Notes: a model not told the origin generated them from the letters alone. Shown: positions 7,086 through 15,042, counted from the stretch's first letter. The stretch: 18,816 nucleotides of DNA from DASWTL01 sp966250385 (GCA_966250385.1 CBINHC010000030.1:1-18816); one strand, 5' to 3'. A program made the numbers and translations.

Positions 7086-8465
7086 ATGCATAAAGGATTG
7101 ATCCTGCTCATCATTCTTACTGGTCTTTCCGGAATATCTGCCGCACAACAGCAAGCAGGCACCGAATACGTGATCACCGGCACGACCACTATAGCCGCGG
7201 GCCAGGGAACCAAATTGTCCGTCAGCGGAGCCGGTGCCGCCGCGATCAGGTGGACCTGGTTCATGGACAAATGCGGCGGAGCCCCGATCGCGACCGGAAA
7301 TTCGCTGCTGGTCAGCCCGAACCAGACAACAACCTATTTTGCCCGGCGGGAAGGCAGCAACCGGTGTATTTCCGTGACGGTACATGTCAGCGACAACAGC
7401 GTTGCTCCCGATGAGATCATGGGAAAAGGCCTGATCTGCCGGGGCGAAAAGAATGTCCGGCTGTCCGTACTGGGCGGCATCCTGGGCAAGGGCGCCCACT
7501 GGGCCTGGTACGAGGGCGGCTGCAACGGCCGTAAGATCGGCGAAGGTTCCTCCGTCCTGGTCTCCCCTGTTCAGAGTACCGAGTACTTCGTCCGGTCGGA
7601 AGGCGGAAGCAACACGACCGAGTGCCGGAGTTTTACCGTCAATGTGGCCAGCCTTTCGGTTAAGCCGGAACGGATCTCCGGTCCGGAAGCGGTCCAGGCC
7701 AACCAGCCGTTCACATTGCAGGTCGAAGGCGGCCGGCTTGCTGACGGAGCGGTCTGGACATGGTACGAAGGAACCTCGACCAACAGAAAGCGCGTGGGCA
7801 CCGGCCCGCGGCTCACTGATATTTCCGCGGACAAATCGACGACCTATTTTGTAACGGCAGAGAGCAGCTGCGGCCAGACGGAGTTCATGGTAAAGACCGT
7901 TACGGTAAAGGCGCCTGTTCTCCAGTCGCTGGCCAGAACCCGGTCCCAGCCGGTCACTTTCTTTAATCTCGGCTTTGTAAACAACAATATCCGCGACCTG
8001 AACAGCCTCGCTAATGTCTCCCTGACCGTGGGCGGCGGCGGCAAACTGGGTTGGTACGGGCGCGCGAAACTGAGCGTCAGCCAGGCGAAAAGCACCTACG
8101 AAACCAATAACGCCGGGCTGACAGACTATAATGAAAACGGCTACTACCAGTTCAGCGGAAACGTGGTCAACAAACGATACGCCGTCACCGGGGGCATCAT
8201 GTACAGGGTGGATCCCATCGCACTCTATGCGGGCGCCGGCTACGGAAAGCGGGATCTCCAGTGGGAGATCCGGCAGTTCTCCTATGAGAGCAATGAAGAA
8301 TTGAAAACAGCATGGGCACGAAATGTTCCGAGTAGTTTTGACGGGCCGGAAGTAGAAGGAGGAATCATGGTCCGTGCAGGCCTGATCAATTTTCTCATCG
8401 GGATCGGCTCGGTAAACTTTAAATATATAGATGCTCATGCGGGAATCGGATACAATTTTAAATAG
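7086..8465 (+). CDS. Exported protein with three Ig-like repeats and a C-terminal beta-barrel-like domain
   Basis: 459 residues. The signal peptide MHKGLILLIILTGLSGISAA is followed by three Ig-like modules at about 26-102, 104-188 and 191-275. Each has a W-x-W-(Y/F) core (WTWF, WAWY, WTWY), then a G-x-G turn and a TTYF-type strand (TTTYFARREG, STEYFVRSEG, STTYFVTAES). Modules 1 and 2 have likely disulfides (C63-C94, C146-C180); module 3 lacks the first cysteine. Residues 290-459 alternate polar and aromatic strands (LGWYGRAKLSV, YAVTGGIMYRV, LYAGAGYGKR) and end in GIGYNFK, typical of outer-membrane beta-barrels. The protein probably sits in the outer membrane and exposes the Ig modules. The start at 7086 puts the signal peptide at the N-terminus; an in-frame extension to 6957 would bury it. 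Two bases separate it from the next gene. Confidence 0.8.
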   Translation: MHKGLILLIILTGLSGISAAQQQAGTEYVITGTTTIAAGQGTKLSVSGAGAAAIRWTWFMDKCGGAPIATGNSLLVSPNQTTTYFARREGSNRCISVTVHVSDNSVAPDEIMGKGLICRGEKNVRLSVLGGILGKGAHWAWYEGGCNGRKIGEGSSVLVSPVQSTEYFVRSEGGSNTTECRSFTVNVASLSVKPERISGPEAVQANQPFTLQVEGGRLADGAVWTWYEGTSTNRKRVGTGPRLTDISADKSTTYFVTAESSCGQTEFMVKTVTVKAPVLQSLARTRSQPVTFFNLGFVNNNIRDLNSLANVSLTVGGGGKLGWYGRAKLSVSQAKSTYETNNAGLTDYNENGYYQFSGNVVNKRYAVTGGIMYRVDPIALYAGAGYGKRDLQWEIRQFSYESNEELKTAWARNVPSSFDGPEVEGGIMVRAGLINFLIGIGSVNFKYIDAHAGIGYNFK

Positions 8466-8467
8466 AC

Positions 8468-9835
8468 ATGACATCACCTGCCTACCGACTATTGAAACCG
8501 CTTACCGCGGCCATTTTGCTAGTTTTTTCAAACTGTTCCAAGGACCCCGATCAACCCCAGGGGGCAATCGACCGGATCGTGATATCGACGTCTGATCCGA
8601 CAAAAGTGAGCCAGACTGCCGCGATCTCCGGCGGATCCGTTCGCGAAGAAGGAAGCGAAACGATAAAAGCGCGCGGTGTTTGCTGGAGTACGAGTCCCGG
8701 CCCGACCGTCGAAGACAACAGGACCCGGGACGGATCCGGAAGCGGAGACTTTACCAGTGAACTGAAAAGCCTCACACCCGGCACGACCTATTACATCCGT
8801 GCCTATGCCACCGGCAACACGGCCACCCTTTACGGCGATGAAAAAACATTTTCGACCCCGGAGATCGGACTTTCCGAGATCTCAACGACGCCGGTGACCG
8901 AGATCTGGTTCAACTCGGCTACCAGCGGCGGCAGCATTTCCGGTGACGGCGGGGGCCGTGTTTCTGAACGGGGCATCTGCTGGAATACCGCACCTGAACC
9001 TACGACCGCGAACTTTAAATCCGCAGAAGGTAGCGGAACCGGATCGTTCTCCGCCAAACTGAGAAACCTGTTGCCCGGTACCACCTATTATGTCCGTGCG
9101 TACGCCGTGAACGAAGCCGGCATCCGCTATGGCAACCAGCAGGAATTCAAGACACTCAGCATTACGTTCGGCAGCGTCAGCACCGGTCAGGTCTCAAACA
9201 TCAGCGCCTCTGCCGCCACTGTCGACGGGGAAGTCACTTCGTCGGGGGGCGGGACCGTCCTGGCCAGGGGCGTCTGCTGGGGCACCCGTTCTGAACCGAC
9301 CACGGGCGATGCGGCAAAGACCGAGGGCACCGGGACCGGCAAGTTTTCCAGCCGGATTACCGGCCTTCAGGCTGAAACAATCTACTTCGTCCGTACCTAT
9401 ATTACCAACGAATCGGGAACCGCCTACGGCAACCAGGTACAGTTCAAGACTGAAAAGGGCAGCCGTGAAGGGGGAGGCGGCGGTCCGGGAGATGGTCCCG
9501 GCGGAGGTCCGGGCAATGGCGGAGACAGTGCCGGAAACCCTACAGCCGCCATTTCGGTCACGACCGCCCCGGTTACCGGATTCGACAAAAACAAGGCGAA
9601 TTCCGGCGGGACCGTGACCGGCAGCTCGCCGATACTGGAACGCGGAGTCTGCTGGGCGACGTCCGGCAGTCCGACGATCCGCGACGCCAGATCAAGGGAC
9701 GGAAGCGGAACCGGGACGTTCACCAGCGAACTGAAAGGACTTAAGAAAAGAACCACTTACTATGTGAGAGCATATGCAGCCGGCCTGTTTCAGACCGTCT
9801 ACGGAAACGAACAAGTCTTTGTGACCGGTGATTAA
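8468..9835 (+). CDS. Probable lipoprotein with four FN3-like repeats
   Basis: 455 residues. The N-terminus has a hydrophobic stretch followed by VFSNC-SKD, a probable lipoprotein site with C23 as the lipidated residue; N at -1 is unusual, so this is inferred. Four FN3-like repeats of about 98 residues lie at 34-132, 133-231, 232-330 and 358-455. Each carries RGVCW or RGICW, a GSGSGDF-like turn, a TTYY(I/V)RAY strand and a final YGN/YGD...F motif. A glycine/proline linker (335-352) separates repeats 3 and 4. Such repeats are common in Bacteroidota surface proteins and usually bind partners or act as spacers; no enzyme domain is present. It is co-transcribed with the Ig-repeat gene (2-bp gap), which suggests that the two proteins work together at the cell surface. 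Confidence 0.82.
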   Translation: MTSPAYRLLKPLTAAILLVFSNCSKDPDQPQGAIDRIVISTSDPTKVSQTAAISGGSVREEGSETIKARGVCWSTSPGPTVEDNRTRDGSGSGDFTSELKSLTPGTTYYIRAYATGNTATLYGDEKTFSTPEIGLSEISTTPVTEIWFNSATSGGSISGDGGGRVSERGICWNTAPEPTTANFKSAEGSGTGSFSAKLRNLLPGTTYYVRAYAVNEAGIRYGNQQEFKTLSITFGSVSTGQVSNISASAATVDGEVTSSGGGTVLARGVCWGTRSEPTTGDAAKTEGTGTGKFSSRITGLQAETIYFVRTYITNESGTAYGNQVQFKTEKGSREGGGGGPGDGPGGGPGNGGDSAGNPTAAISVTTAPVTGFDKNKANSGGTVTGSSPILERGVCWATSGSPTIRDARSRDGSGTGTFTSELKGLKKRTTYYVRAYAAGLFQTVYGNEQVFVTGD

Positions 9836-9837
9836 GG

Positions 9838-9857
9838 GCCGCGGGTTCTCCCCCGGC
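9838..9857. terminator. Hairpin between convergent genes, possible bidirectional terminator
   Basis: GCCG-c-GGG pairs with CCC-CGGC around a 5-nt loop TTCTC, with one bulged base. It fills the 22-bp gap between the convergent stops of the FN3-like and pseudokinase genes. There is no T-run on either strand, so intrinsic termination would be weak. Confidence 0.35.
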
Positions 9858-11573
9858 TTAGTTCAATCTTCGGAGGTCCTGCTTGCGCAGCCAGCCGCGA
9901 ACCGTCTTCCCTTCTGAATCGAAGAAGGATACGTAGATAAATCCATTACTATCTTCAACAGCCACCAGTTCCGTATTATCAGAAGGAACCAGCACCAGAT
10001 TTCTCCGGGCAGTTTCTTCAGGGCGCGAGTAAAAGAAGGCCTGAGAGGAATCCAGCGTATATTTCGGACGGTACGGCTCCGGCTCGGGCTCATAGACCGT
10101 TTCTTCCCTTTGCCTTTCGGCGACACGGCGGTTTTTCCGGGGGGCCTCAGCCCGCCGGTCGGGGGTTTGCCCGGATTCAGGCTTCGCTTTTTCTGCCCCG
10201 GCAGATGAAGTGCCGGCACGGCGCGAGTCCGGCAGACCTCTTTCAGCAGGTTCGTCCGGCATGTCCGTTTCCGGGCGGGATGCCGGCTCCTTTTCCACGG
10301 CAGGGGCGCTGCCGGTTCCGCGAGCCTCGGTGGCCGCAGGAAGGACATTGTCGCGGAGGTTGGAGTCCGACACATCTTCCGGTGCGGGGACCGGGTCGCT
10401 GTAGACCATCAGATCAGTATCCTGCCGCTGGTTCAGGTAAATATAGGAACCGGCGGCAGCCAGCATGCCGACCAGCAATACCGCGGTGATCACTTTTCCC
10501 AGACCGACACCGGATTTTTCAGGCAGGATCGTGCCCATCTGGTATTTGAGGGCGTTGAGCTGCTCCTCCCGGTGACTGACCAGCGCCTTCAGCCGGGCAA
10601 CCTCCTGCTCCTTATCGGCGGCGAGTTCTTTATTATGTATGATGAGACTCCTCAGCCGGTCATTCTCCTGCTGCAGCATCACCGCAGGGATCGGATCGCC
10701 GCCTTTCCCGGACAGGCTTTCCGCCACGAGCGCCTCCCGGAGGTTCACTCCTGAAAAGTACCGTTCCTCAGGGTTGGATCGAAGGCAGACGGCAATGATC
10801 TCCGGAAGCCATGCAGGCACTTCCATTTCCTTCTCTTTCTGCCCGGCGGACCAGCTGTCCGGAAGATTTTCTCTCCGGGTATCCAGAAGGCCAGGCAGAA
10901 GTACGGCTGCGGAACCCGTTTCATCCGGCCGGTGAAAAGGCGTTGTGCCGGTCAGCAACCGGTAGAGGATCATGCCGTAGCTGTATATATCGCTGCTGAA
11001 GGTCATGCGGCCGTTCCGGATCTCCGGTGCGGCGTATGGGGTTTCCTCCGGCCGGATGGCCTGCCGCTGCTTCGGCGTCAGGGCAGAAAGACCGACGCCA
11101 ACGAGTACATAATCGGCTGACTCCAGGTTAAAACGGATGTTGGCGGGCTTTATATTTCCGTGAACGACGCCAGCCTGGTGGCATTGCGCCAGGGCATTGG
11201 CCAGGTGGTCGGCGACCTTCAGGATCTCAAAAACGGTAAAGACCGGGTCGTAGGGCGGCTCCAGCAGCTCATCCAGGTCCGGCCCGTCGATAAAACCGGT
11301 TTCGATAAATGGCTGCGATCCGATTTCGGAGATCCCGTAGTTGAGTACTTTGACGAGATTGGGATTGGGTTCCAGGTTGATCCGCTTAATTTGTTCGGCA
11401 CCGGCCTGGAATTTGTCATAGGCCTGGCCCCTGGGGTGAATGGTGACCGGAAACACCTTGATCGCGGTTAAAAGATCCCCTTTCCGTTTTCCCTTTAAAA
11501 CAGAGCCTGATCCCTCCGGCCTCAGGGCTCCCATACTTTCCAGACCTCTGGTTATCCTGATCTCTTTAGGCAT
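9858..11573 (-). CDS. Membrane-anchored pseudokinase (Ser/Thr kinase fold) with SH3-like C-terminus
   Basis: 571 residues. About 10-285 has a protein kinase fold: a glycine-rich loop (PEGSGSVLKG, 19-28), the VAIK lysine K39, a catalytic-loop equivalent VVHGNIKPAN (136-145), APE at 182-184, SSDIYSYG (193-200) and a late arginine R271. Both catalytic aspartates are missing: HRD is H138-G-N140 and DFG is G159-V-G161. ATP may still bind through K39 and N145, but normal phosphotransfer is unlikely, so a scaffold or signalling role is inferred. A coiled coil follows (about 298-345), then one membrane helix (about 360-380) and a long disordered Pro/Glu/Arg-rich region (390-505). The last 40 residues (ELVAVEDSNGFIYVSFF...GWLRKQDL) resemble a bacterial SH3 domain and should face the periplasm. 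Start ATG 11573. It is convergent with the FN3-like gene. Confidence 0.85.
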   Translation of the reverse strand: MPKEIRITRGLESMGALRPEGSGSVLKGKRKGDLLTAIKVFPVTIHPRGQAYDKFQAGAEQIKRINLEPNPNLVKVLNYGISEIGSQPFIETGFIDGPDLDELLEPPYDPVFTVFEILKVADHLANALAQCHQAGVVHGNIKPANIRFNLESADYVLVGVGLSALTPKQRQAIRPEETPYAAPEIRNGRMTFSSDIYSYGMILYRLLTGTTPFHRPDETGSAAVLLPGLLDTRRENLPDSWSAGQKEKEMEVPAWLPEIIAVCLRSNPEERYFSGVNLREALVAESLSGKGGDPIPAVMLQQENDRLRSLIIHNKELAADKEQEVARLKALVSHREEQLNALKYQMGTILPEKSGVGLGKVITAVLLVGMLAAAGSYIYLNQRQDTDLMVYSDPVPAPEDVSDSNLRDNVLPAATEARGTGSAPAVEKEPASRPETDMPDEPAERGLPDSRRAGTSSAGAEKAKPESGQTPDRRAEAPRKNRRVAERQREETVYEPEPEPYRPKYTLDSSQAFFYSRPEETARRNLVLVPSDNTELVAVEDSNGFIYVSFFDSEGKTVRGWLRKQDLRRLN

Positions 11574-11659
11574 GTGTATAAAATGGTTTCCATAGTACGC
11601 ACCTGCCGGTATGCAGTGTTCCAGCTATTTTGATAGTAGGCGGGCTGTGCGTTCTTACT

Positions 11660-11680
11660 AAACGCTTTTGCGGCGTTTTT
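11660..11680. other. Hairpin AAACGC/GCGTTT between idi and pseudokinase genes
   Basis: A 6-bp stem (11660-11665 with 11673-11678) has a 7-nt loop and two extra T residues on the plus strand. It could help end transcription of idi on the minus strand, but there the stem is followed by AGTAAG rather than a T-run. On the plus strand, where it looks more like a terminator, no gene precedes it. Treat it as a weak hairpin of unknown role. Confidence 0.25.
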
Positions 11681-11716
11681 GATTGAACGGGGAACTTAAT
11701 CCCGGGAAAACACGCT

Positions 11717-12238
11717 TCAGTATCCCTTCAGGTACCCTTTGACCAGCGGATAAGCCAGCCGGAACCAGAAGGTGAACATTTCCGGATCTTCCTTCAGCAG
11801 GGTGTCGATTTCCTCCAGGGCAAAAAACCGGGAGTCCTGTACTTCCTCCGGGTCGGGCGACACCGGTCCATCGTAAACGCCGATCAGCAAATGGTCGTAC
11901 TCGTATTCCGTCAGGCCATTCTCGAAGCGGGCAAAGTAGACCAGATAATCAAATTCCTGCAGATCGCATGAAAATCCCATCTCTTCCTGCAGGCGGCGGC
12001 CGGCCGCTCCGGCAATGCTTTCGCCGGGCTGCGGATGACTGCAGCAGGCATTGGTCCAGAGACCGCCTGAGTGGTATTTCTGCGAAGCCCGCTGATGCAG
12101 CAGCATCCCGCCGGCACTGTTCATAATAAATACGGAAAAGGCGCGGTGGAGGACCCCTTTCTGATGTGCCTCCAATTTCTCCATGATGCCGGTTTCACGG
12201 CCGTCATCGTCTACTAAAATAACTTCTAAAGTCTGCAT
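11717..12238 (-). CDS. idi: Isopentenyl-diphosphate delta-isomerase, type I
   Basis: Interconverts isopentenyl diphosphate and dimethylallyl diphosphate, the two building blocks of isoprenoids, in the cytoplasm. The 173-residue Nudix-fold protein has the family's active-site segments: TNACCSHPQPGE with the catalytic cysteine, the Nudix-like AAGRRLQEEMGF, and EYEYDHLLIGVYDG, where the catalytic acid lies. Metal-binding histidines are in KGVLHRAFSV and SHP. Length agrees with bacterial type I enzymes of about 170-180 residues. I chose the ATG at 12238 (MQTLEVILVDDDG), which matches the usual N-terminus. An ATG at 12250 would add four residues; the longer frame to 12307 opens with TTG and adds nothing family-like. 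A DUF6122 gene lies upstream on the same strand, so the two may be co-transcribed. Confidence 0.93.
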   Translation of the reverse strand: MQTLEVILVDDDGRETGIMEKLEAHQKGVLHRAFSVFIMNSAGGMLLHQRASQKYHSGGLWTNACCSHPQPGESIAGAAGRRLQEEMGFSCDLQEFDYLVYFARFENGLTEYEYDHLLIGVYDGPVSPDPEEVQDSRFFALEEIDTLLKEDPEMFTFWFRLAYPLVKGYLKGY

Positions 12239-12335
12239 AAAATTACCCATGATGGTTACCCGGGTATAATAACGCATCTGGCGCACCGGGAAATACATGC
12301 CCCGCAAATAACGGGCCCTTAAGTTTTCAACACGA

Positions 12336-12731
12336 TCAGAAAAAACAGTCCAGGTAGTCCAGAACCATGTGGATCAGGAGCCCGATCGCCGCAATACGGG
12401 TTTTGGGAAAAGCAAGCAATACGGTATAGGCCGCGATCGCTAGATAGGAATGCAGCGGATGAAAGCCCACACTGCAGCGGTTGGGATCATAGACCGGGTT
12501 GGCGAGCAGGTGATCCAGGTCGACAAGCATGGTGGCGATCAGGATCAGAAAGACCTTTTTCCAGGTCTTCCGGAAAAACAACAGGGCGACTGCGGCCGGG
12601 ACAACAAAGTGCAGGATTATATGAATCACGGCCAAATGTAAAAAGTCTGACCAACATAAACATGGCCCGATTTGCAACCACCTGGTACTCCATTTGTTAA
12701 CCATTTGACGCGTTCTGTCAATTCTTGACAT
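12336..12731 (-). CDS. DUF6122 family small membrane protein
   Basis: A small integral membrane protein with about four hydrophobic segments and conserved polar residues: HIILHFVVP, ATMLVDLDHLLANPVYDPNRCSVGFHPLHS, and LIHMVLDYLDC at the C-terminus. The pattern of His and Asp residues (LDHLL, FHPLHS, HMVLDYLDC) is typical of DUF6122 and recalls the metal-dependent hydrolase family of membrane proteins such as YdjM, but no activity is known. The full frame from ATG 12731 gives 131 residues. The first 30 residues do not look like the family, so translation may begin at ATG 12704 or at a GTG at 12632. It is divergent from sufB and upstream of idi, with which it may be co-transcribed. Confidence 0.78.
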   Translation of the reverse strand: MSRIDRTRQMVNKWSTRWLQIGPCLCWSDFLHLAVIHIILHFVVPAAVALLFFRKTWKKVFLILIATMLVDLDHLLANPVYDPNRCSVGFHPLHSYLAIAAYTVLLAFPKTRIAAIGLLIHMVLDYLDCFF

Positions 12732-12781
12732 TAGGGTTGCAAAAAAGACCCTGAAATTCGGATACGGGAACAGGTATTGTG

Positions 12782-12792
12782 GCTAAATTAGC
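12782..12792. promoter_or_regulatory. Palindrome GCTAA-A-TTAGC at a possible sufB -7 element
   Basis: A perfect 5-1-5 inverted repeat lies 29 bp upstream of the sufB ATG. It contains TAAATTAG (12784-12791), one mismatch from the Bacteroidota -7 consensus TAnnTTTG. A protein bound here would cover the promoter of the SUF operon. No regulator gene lies in the window, so the operator role is an inference. Confidence 0.35.
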
Positions 12793-12809
12793 ACTTACAC
12801 GGAACGATT

Positions 12810-12817
12810 AAGGAGGT
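12810..12817 (+). promoter_or_regulatory. Strong Shine-Dalgarno site of sufB (AAGGAGGT)
   Basis: A near-perfect anti-16S complement lies 4 nt before the ATG at 12822 and fixes the sufB start. Such a strong site is unusual in Bacteroidota, where most genes, including several in this window, lack one. Confidence 0.75.
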
Positions 12818-12821
12818 ACAG

Positions 12822-14261
12822 ATGAGTAACGATCAGCACTTGCTGGACAGCCTGGCTGCCAATGAGTATGAATATGGATTTACTACCGATATAGAGATGG
12901 AGATGGCCCCCAAAGGGCTCAGTGAGGATACGATCCGGTTTATCTCAGCGAGGAAAAACGAACCCGAATGGATGTTGGAATGGCGTTTGAAGGCTTTCCG
13001 GCAGTTCCTGGCGATGGAGCTGCCGGACTGGCAGAACTTTGAGATGCCGGAAATGAACTTTCAGGATATATCTTACTTCGCGGCACCGAAGAAGCCGCTG
13101 AACAGCATGGACGAGGTCGACCAGGAACTGCTCGACACGTTCAAGAAGCTCGGCATCCCCCTGGAGGAGCAGCAGCTGCTTGCCGGGGTGGCGGTAGACG
13201 CCGTTTTCGACAGTGTTTCAGTGGCTACGACCTTCAAGGAGAAGCTGGCCGAAAAAGGCGTGATTTTCTGCTCGTTCGGGGAAGCGGTTCAGCAGCACCC
13301 CGATCTGGTTAAAAAATATATGGGTACGGTCGTCCCGTCCAGCGATAATGTGTTCGCGGCGCTGAACGCGGCCGTGTTCTCGGACGGGTCGTTTGCCTAC
13401 ATTCCCCCCGGCGTACGCTGCCCGATGGAGTTGTCAACGTATTTCCGGATCAACGCCCGGAACAGTGGTCAGTTTGAAAGGACCCTGATTGTTGCCGATT
13501 CCGGCAGCTATGTAAGCTACCTGGAGGGCTGCACAGCCCCGCAGCGGGATGAGAACCAGCTGCATGCCGCCGTGGTGGAGCTCATCGCCATGGATGACGC
13601 CGAGATCAAGTATTCAACGGTCCAGAACTGGTATCCCGGAGATAAGGACGGAAAAGGCGGCGTGTACAACTTTGTGACCAAGCGCGGGATCTGCAAAGGC
13701 AGCAATTCGCGGATCTCCTGGACGCAGGTCGAAACCGGATCATCCATCACGTGGAAATATCCCAGCGTAATTCTTAAAGGCGATAATTCAGCCGGTGAGT
13801 TCTATTCGGTTGCCCTGACGCGGAACCGGCAGATTGCCGATACCGGGACCAAGATGATCCACCTGGGAAAGAATACCCGCAGCCGGATCATTTCGAAAGG
13901 AATCTCAGCGGGACACAGCCAGAACAGCTATCGCGGACTGGTGGACATTCATGCCAATGCGTCCGGCTCCAGGAACTTCACCCAATGTGATTCCCTGCTG
14001 ATCGGCGACCGGTGCGGTGCACATACCTTCCCGTATATCGAAGGAAAGAACAGTTCGTCCATCATCGAGCACGAAGCGACCACTTCAAAGATCGCAGAAG
14101 ACCAGATCTTCTACCTAAACCAGCGGGGGATCGACACGGAAAAAGCGGTCGCCCTGATCGTGAACGGTTATGCACGGGAAGTTCTGAACAAACTGCCGAT
14201 GGAGTTTGCCGTCGAGGCGCAGAAGCTCCTGGCTATTTCACTGGACGGCAGCGTAGGATAA
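12822..14261 (+). CDS. sufB: Fe-S cluster assembly protein SufB
   Basis: Core scaffold subunit of the SufBCD complex, on which nascent iron-sulfur clusters are built from sulfur delivered by SufS-SufE. The 479-residue protein has the usual SufB length and N-terminal helical region, then the beta-helix core. Family hallmarks include YIPPGVRCPMELSTYFRIN, SYLEGCTAP, NFVTKRG, and the C-terminal DRCGAHTFPYIEGKN, where C398 corresponds to the essential cysteine (C405 in E. coli), followed by IEHEATTSKIAEDQIFYLNQRGI. The start is set by the strong Shine-Dalgarno. It opens a six-gene operon and is divergent from the DUF6122 gene, leaving a 90-bp control region containing a palindrome. Confidence 0.98.
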   Translation: MSNDQHLLDSLAANEYEYGFTTDIEMEMAPKGLSEDTIRFISARKNEPEWMLEWRLKAFRQFLAMELPDWQNFEMPEMNFQDISYFAAPKKPLNSMDEVDQELLDTFKKLGIPLEEQQLLAGVAVDAVFDSVSVATTFKEKLAEKGVIFCSFGEAVQQHPDLVKKYMGTVVPSSDNVFAALNAAVFSDGSFAYIPPGVRCPMELSTYFRINARNSGQFERTLIVADSGSYVSYLEGCTAPQRDENQLHAAVVELIAMDDAEIKYSTVQNWYPGDKDGKGGVYNFVTKRGICKGSNSRISWTQVETGSSITWKYPSVILKGDNSAGEFYSVALTRNRQIADTGTKMIHLGKNTRSRIISKGISAGHSQNSYRGLVDIHANASGSRNFTQCDSLLIGDRCGAHTFPYIEGKNSSSIIEHEATTSKIAEDQIFYLNQRGIDTEKAVALIVNGYAREVLNKLPMEFAVEAQKLLAISLDGSVG

Positions 14262-14283
14262 ATATCATTCAAGTACGAAACAG

Positions 14284-15042
14284 ATGCTTAAGATTCAAAA
14301 CTTACAGAGCGCCATAGACGGCAAGGATATCCTCAAGGGGATCAACCTGGAGATCAGGCCCGGCGAGATCCATGCCGTCATGGGGCCTAACGGTTCAGGT
14401 AAAAGCACCCTGGCCTCAGTCCTGGCCGGTCACCCGTCCTATGAGGTCATGGGGGGGACTGTCGAATTCGACGGCCGGGATCTGCTGGAGATGTCTGCCG
14501 AGGAACGCGCCCGGGAAGGACTTTTCCTGGCTTTCCAATATCCGGTTGAAATTCCCGGCGTTTCCAATATCAACTTTCTGAAAACAGCCCTGGAGGAGAT
14601 CTACGCCCATCGGGGGCTTCCGCCGCTGACCTCAAAGGAGTTCTTGAAACGTCTGAAAGAAAAACAGGACCTGGTCGAACTCAAGTCGTCCCTGGTCAAC
14701 CGGTCGGTCAACGAAGGGTTCTCAGGCGGCGAGAAAAAACGCAACGAGATCCTGCAGCTGGCCATGCTGGAACCCAGGCTGGCCATCCTGGACGAAACCG
14801 ATTCCGGTCTGGATATTGATGCACTCCGCATCGTAGCCTCCGGGGTGAATAAATTACGATCCGGGAACAACGCCTTCCTGGTGATCACCCACTACCAGCG
14901 GCTCCTTGAGTATATCATCCCGGATTATGTGCATATCCTGTATGACGGGCGCATCATCAAGTCAGGAACGAAAGAGCTGGCCCTCCAGCTGGAGGAAAAA
15001 GGTTACGACTGGATTAAAGAAGATATAAACATGCAGGCCTAG
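14284..15042 (+). CDS. sufC: Fe-S cluster assembly ATPase SufC
   Basis: The ABC-type ATPase that drives conformational change of the SufB-SufD scaffold during cluster assembly; it is cytoplasmic, not a transporter. The 252-residue protein contains Walker A GPNGSGKST (34-42), the Q-loop in FQYP, the signature FSGGEKKR (146-153), Walker B LAILDE (166-171) followed by the SufC-typical TDSGLDIDALRIV, and the switch histidine in THYQR (H203). All catalytic elements are intact. The ATG at 14284 lies 22 bp after sufB and has no strong Shine-Dalgarno, so it may depend on translation of sufB. Confidence 0.98.
   Translation: MLKIQNLQSAIDGKDILKGINLEIRPGEIHAVMGPNGSGKSTLASVLAGHPSYEVMGGTVEFDGRDLLEMSAEERAREGLFLAFQYPVEIPGVSNINFLKTALEEIYAHRGLPPLTSKEFLKRLKEKQDLVELKSSLVNRSVNEGFSGGEKKRNEILQLAMLEPRLAILDETDSGLDIDALRIVASGVNKLRSGNNAFLVITHYQRLLEYIIPDYVHILYDGRIIKSGTKELALQLEEKGYDWIKEDINMQA

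Noticed and set aside
7038..8477. A 479-codon open frame on the minus strand
   Set aside because: It is antisense to the Ig-repeat gene, whose signal peptide, repeats and barrel end are clear. The antisense product is rich in Asp, Gly and Arg without domain pattern, a usual result of GC-rich codon use.
8468..9835. Recent tandem duplication of the FN3-like repeats
   Set aside because: The repeats share protein motifs but their DNA is clearly diverged, including repeat 1 versus repeat 4, so the duplications are old.
11660..11680. Hairpin as a true intrinsic terminator
   Set aside because: On the minus strand, where idi would need it, it is followed by AGTAAG and not by a T-run. On the plus strand there is no gene to terminate.
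12633..12640. Exact TAnnTTTG (TACATTTG) on the minus strand
   Set aside because: It falls within the DUF6122 frame, and a transcript starting there would lack or truncate the conserved HIILHFVVP start, so it is probably a chance match.
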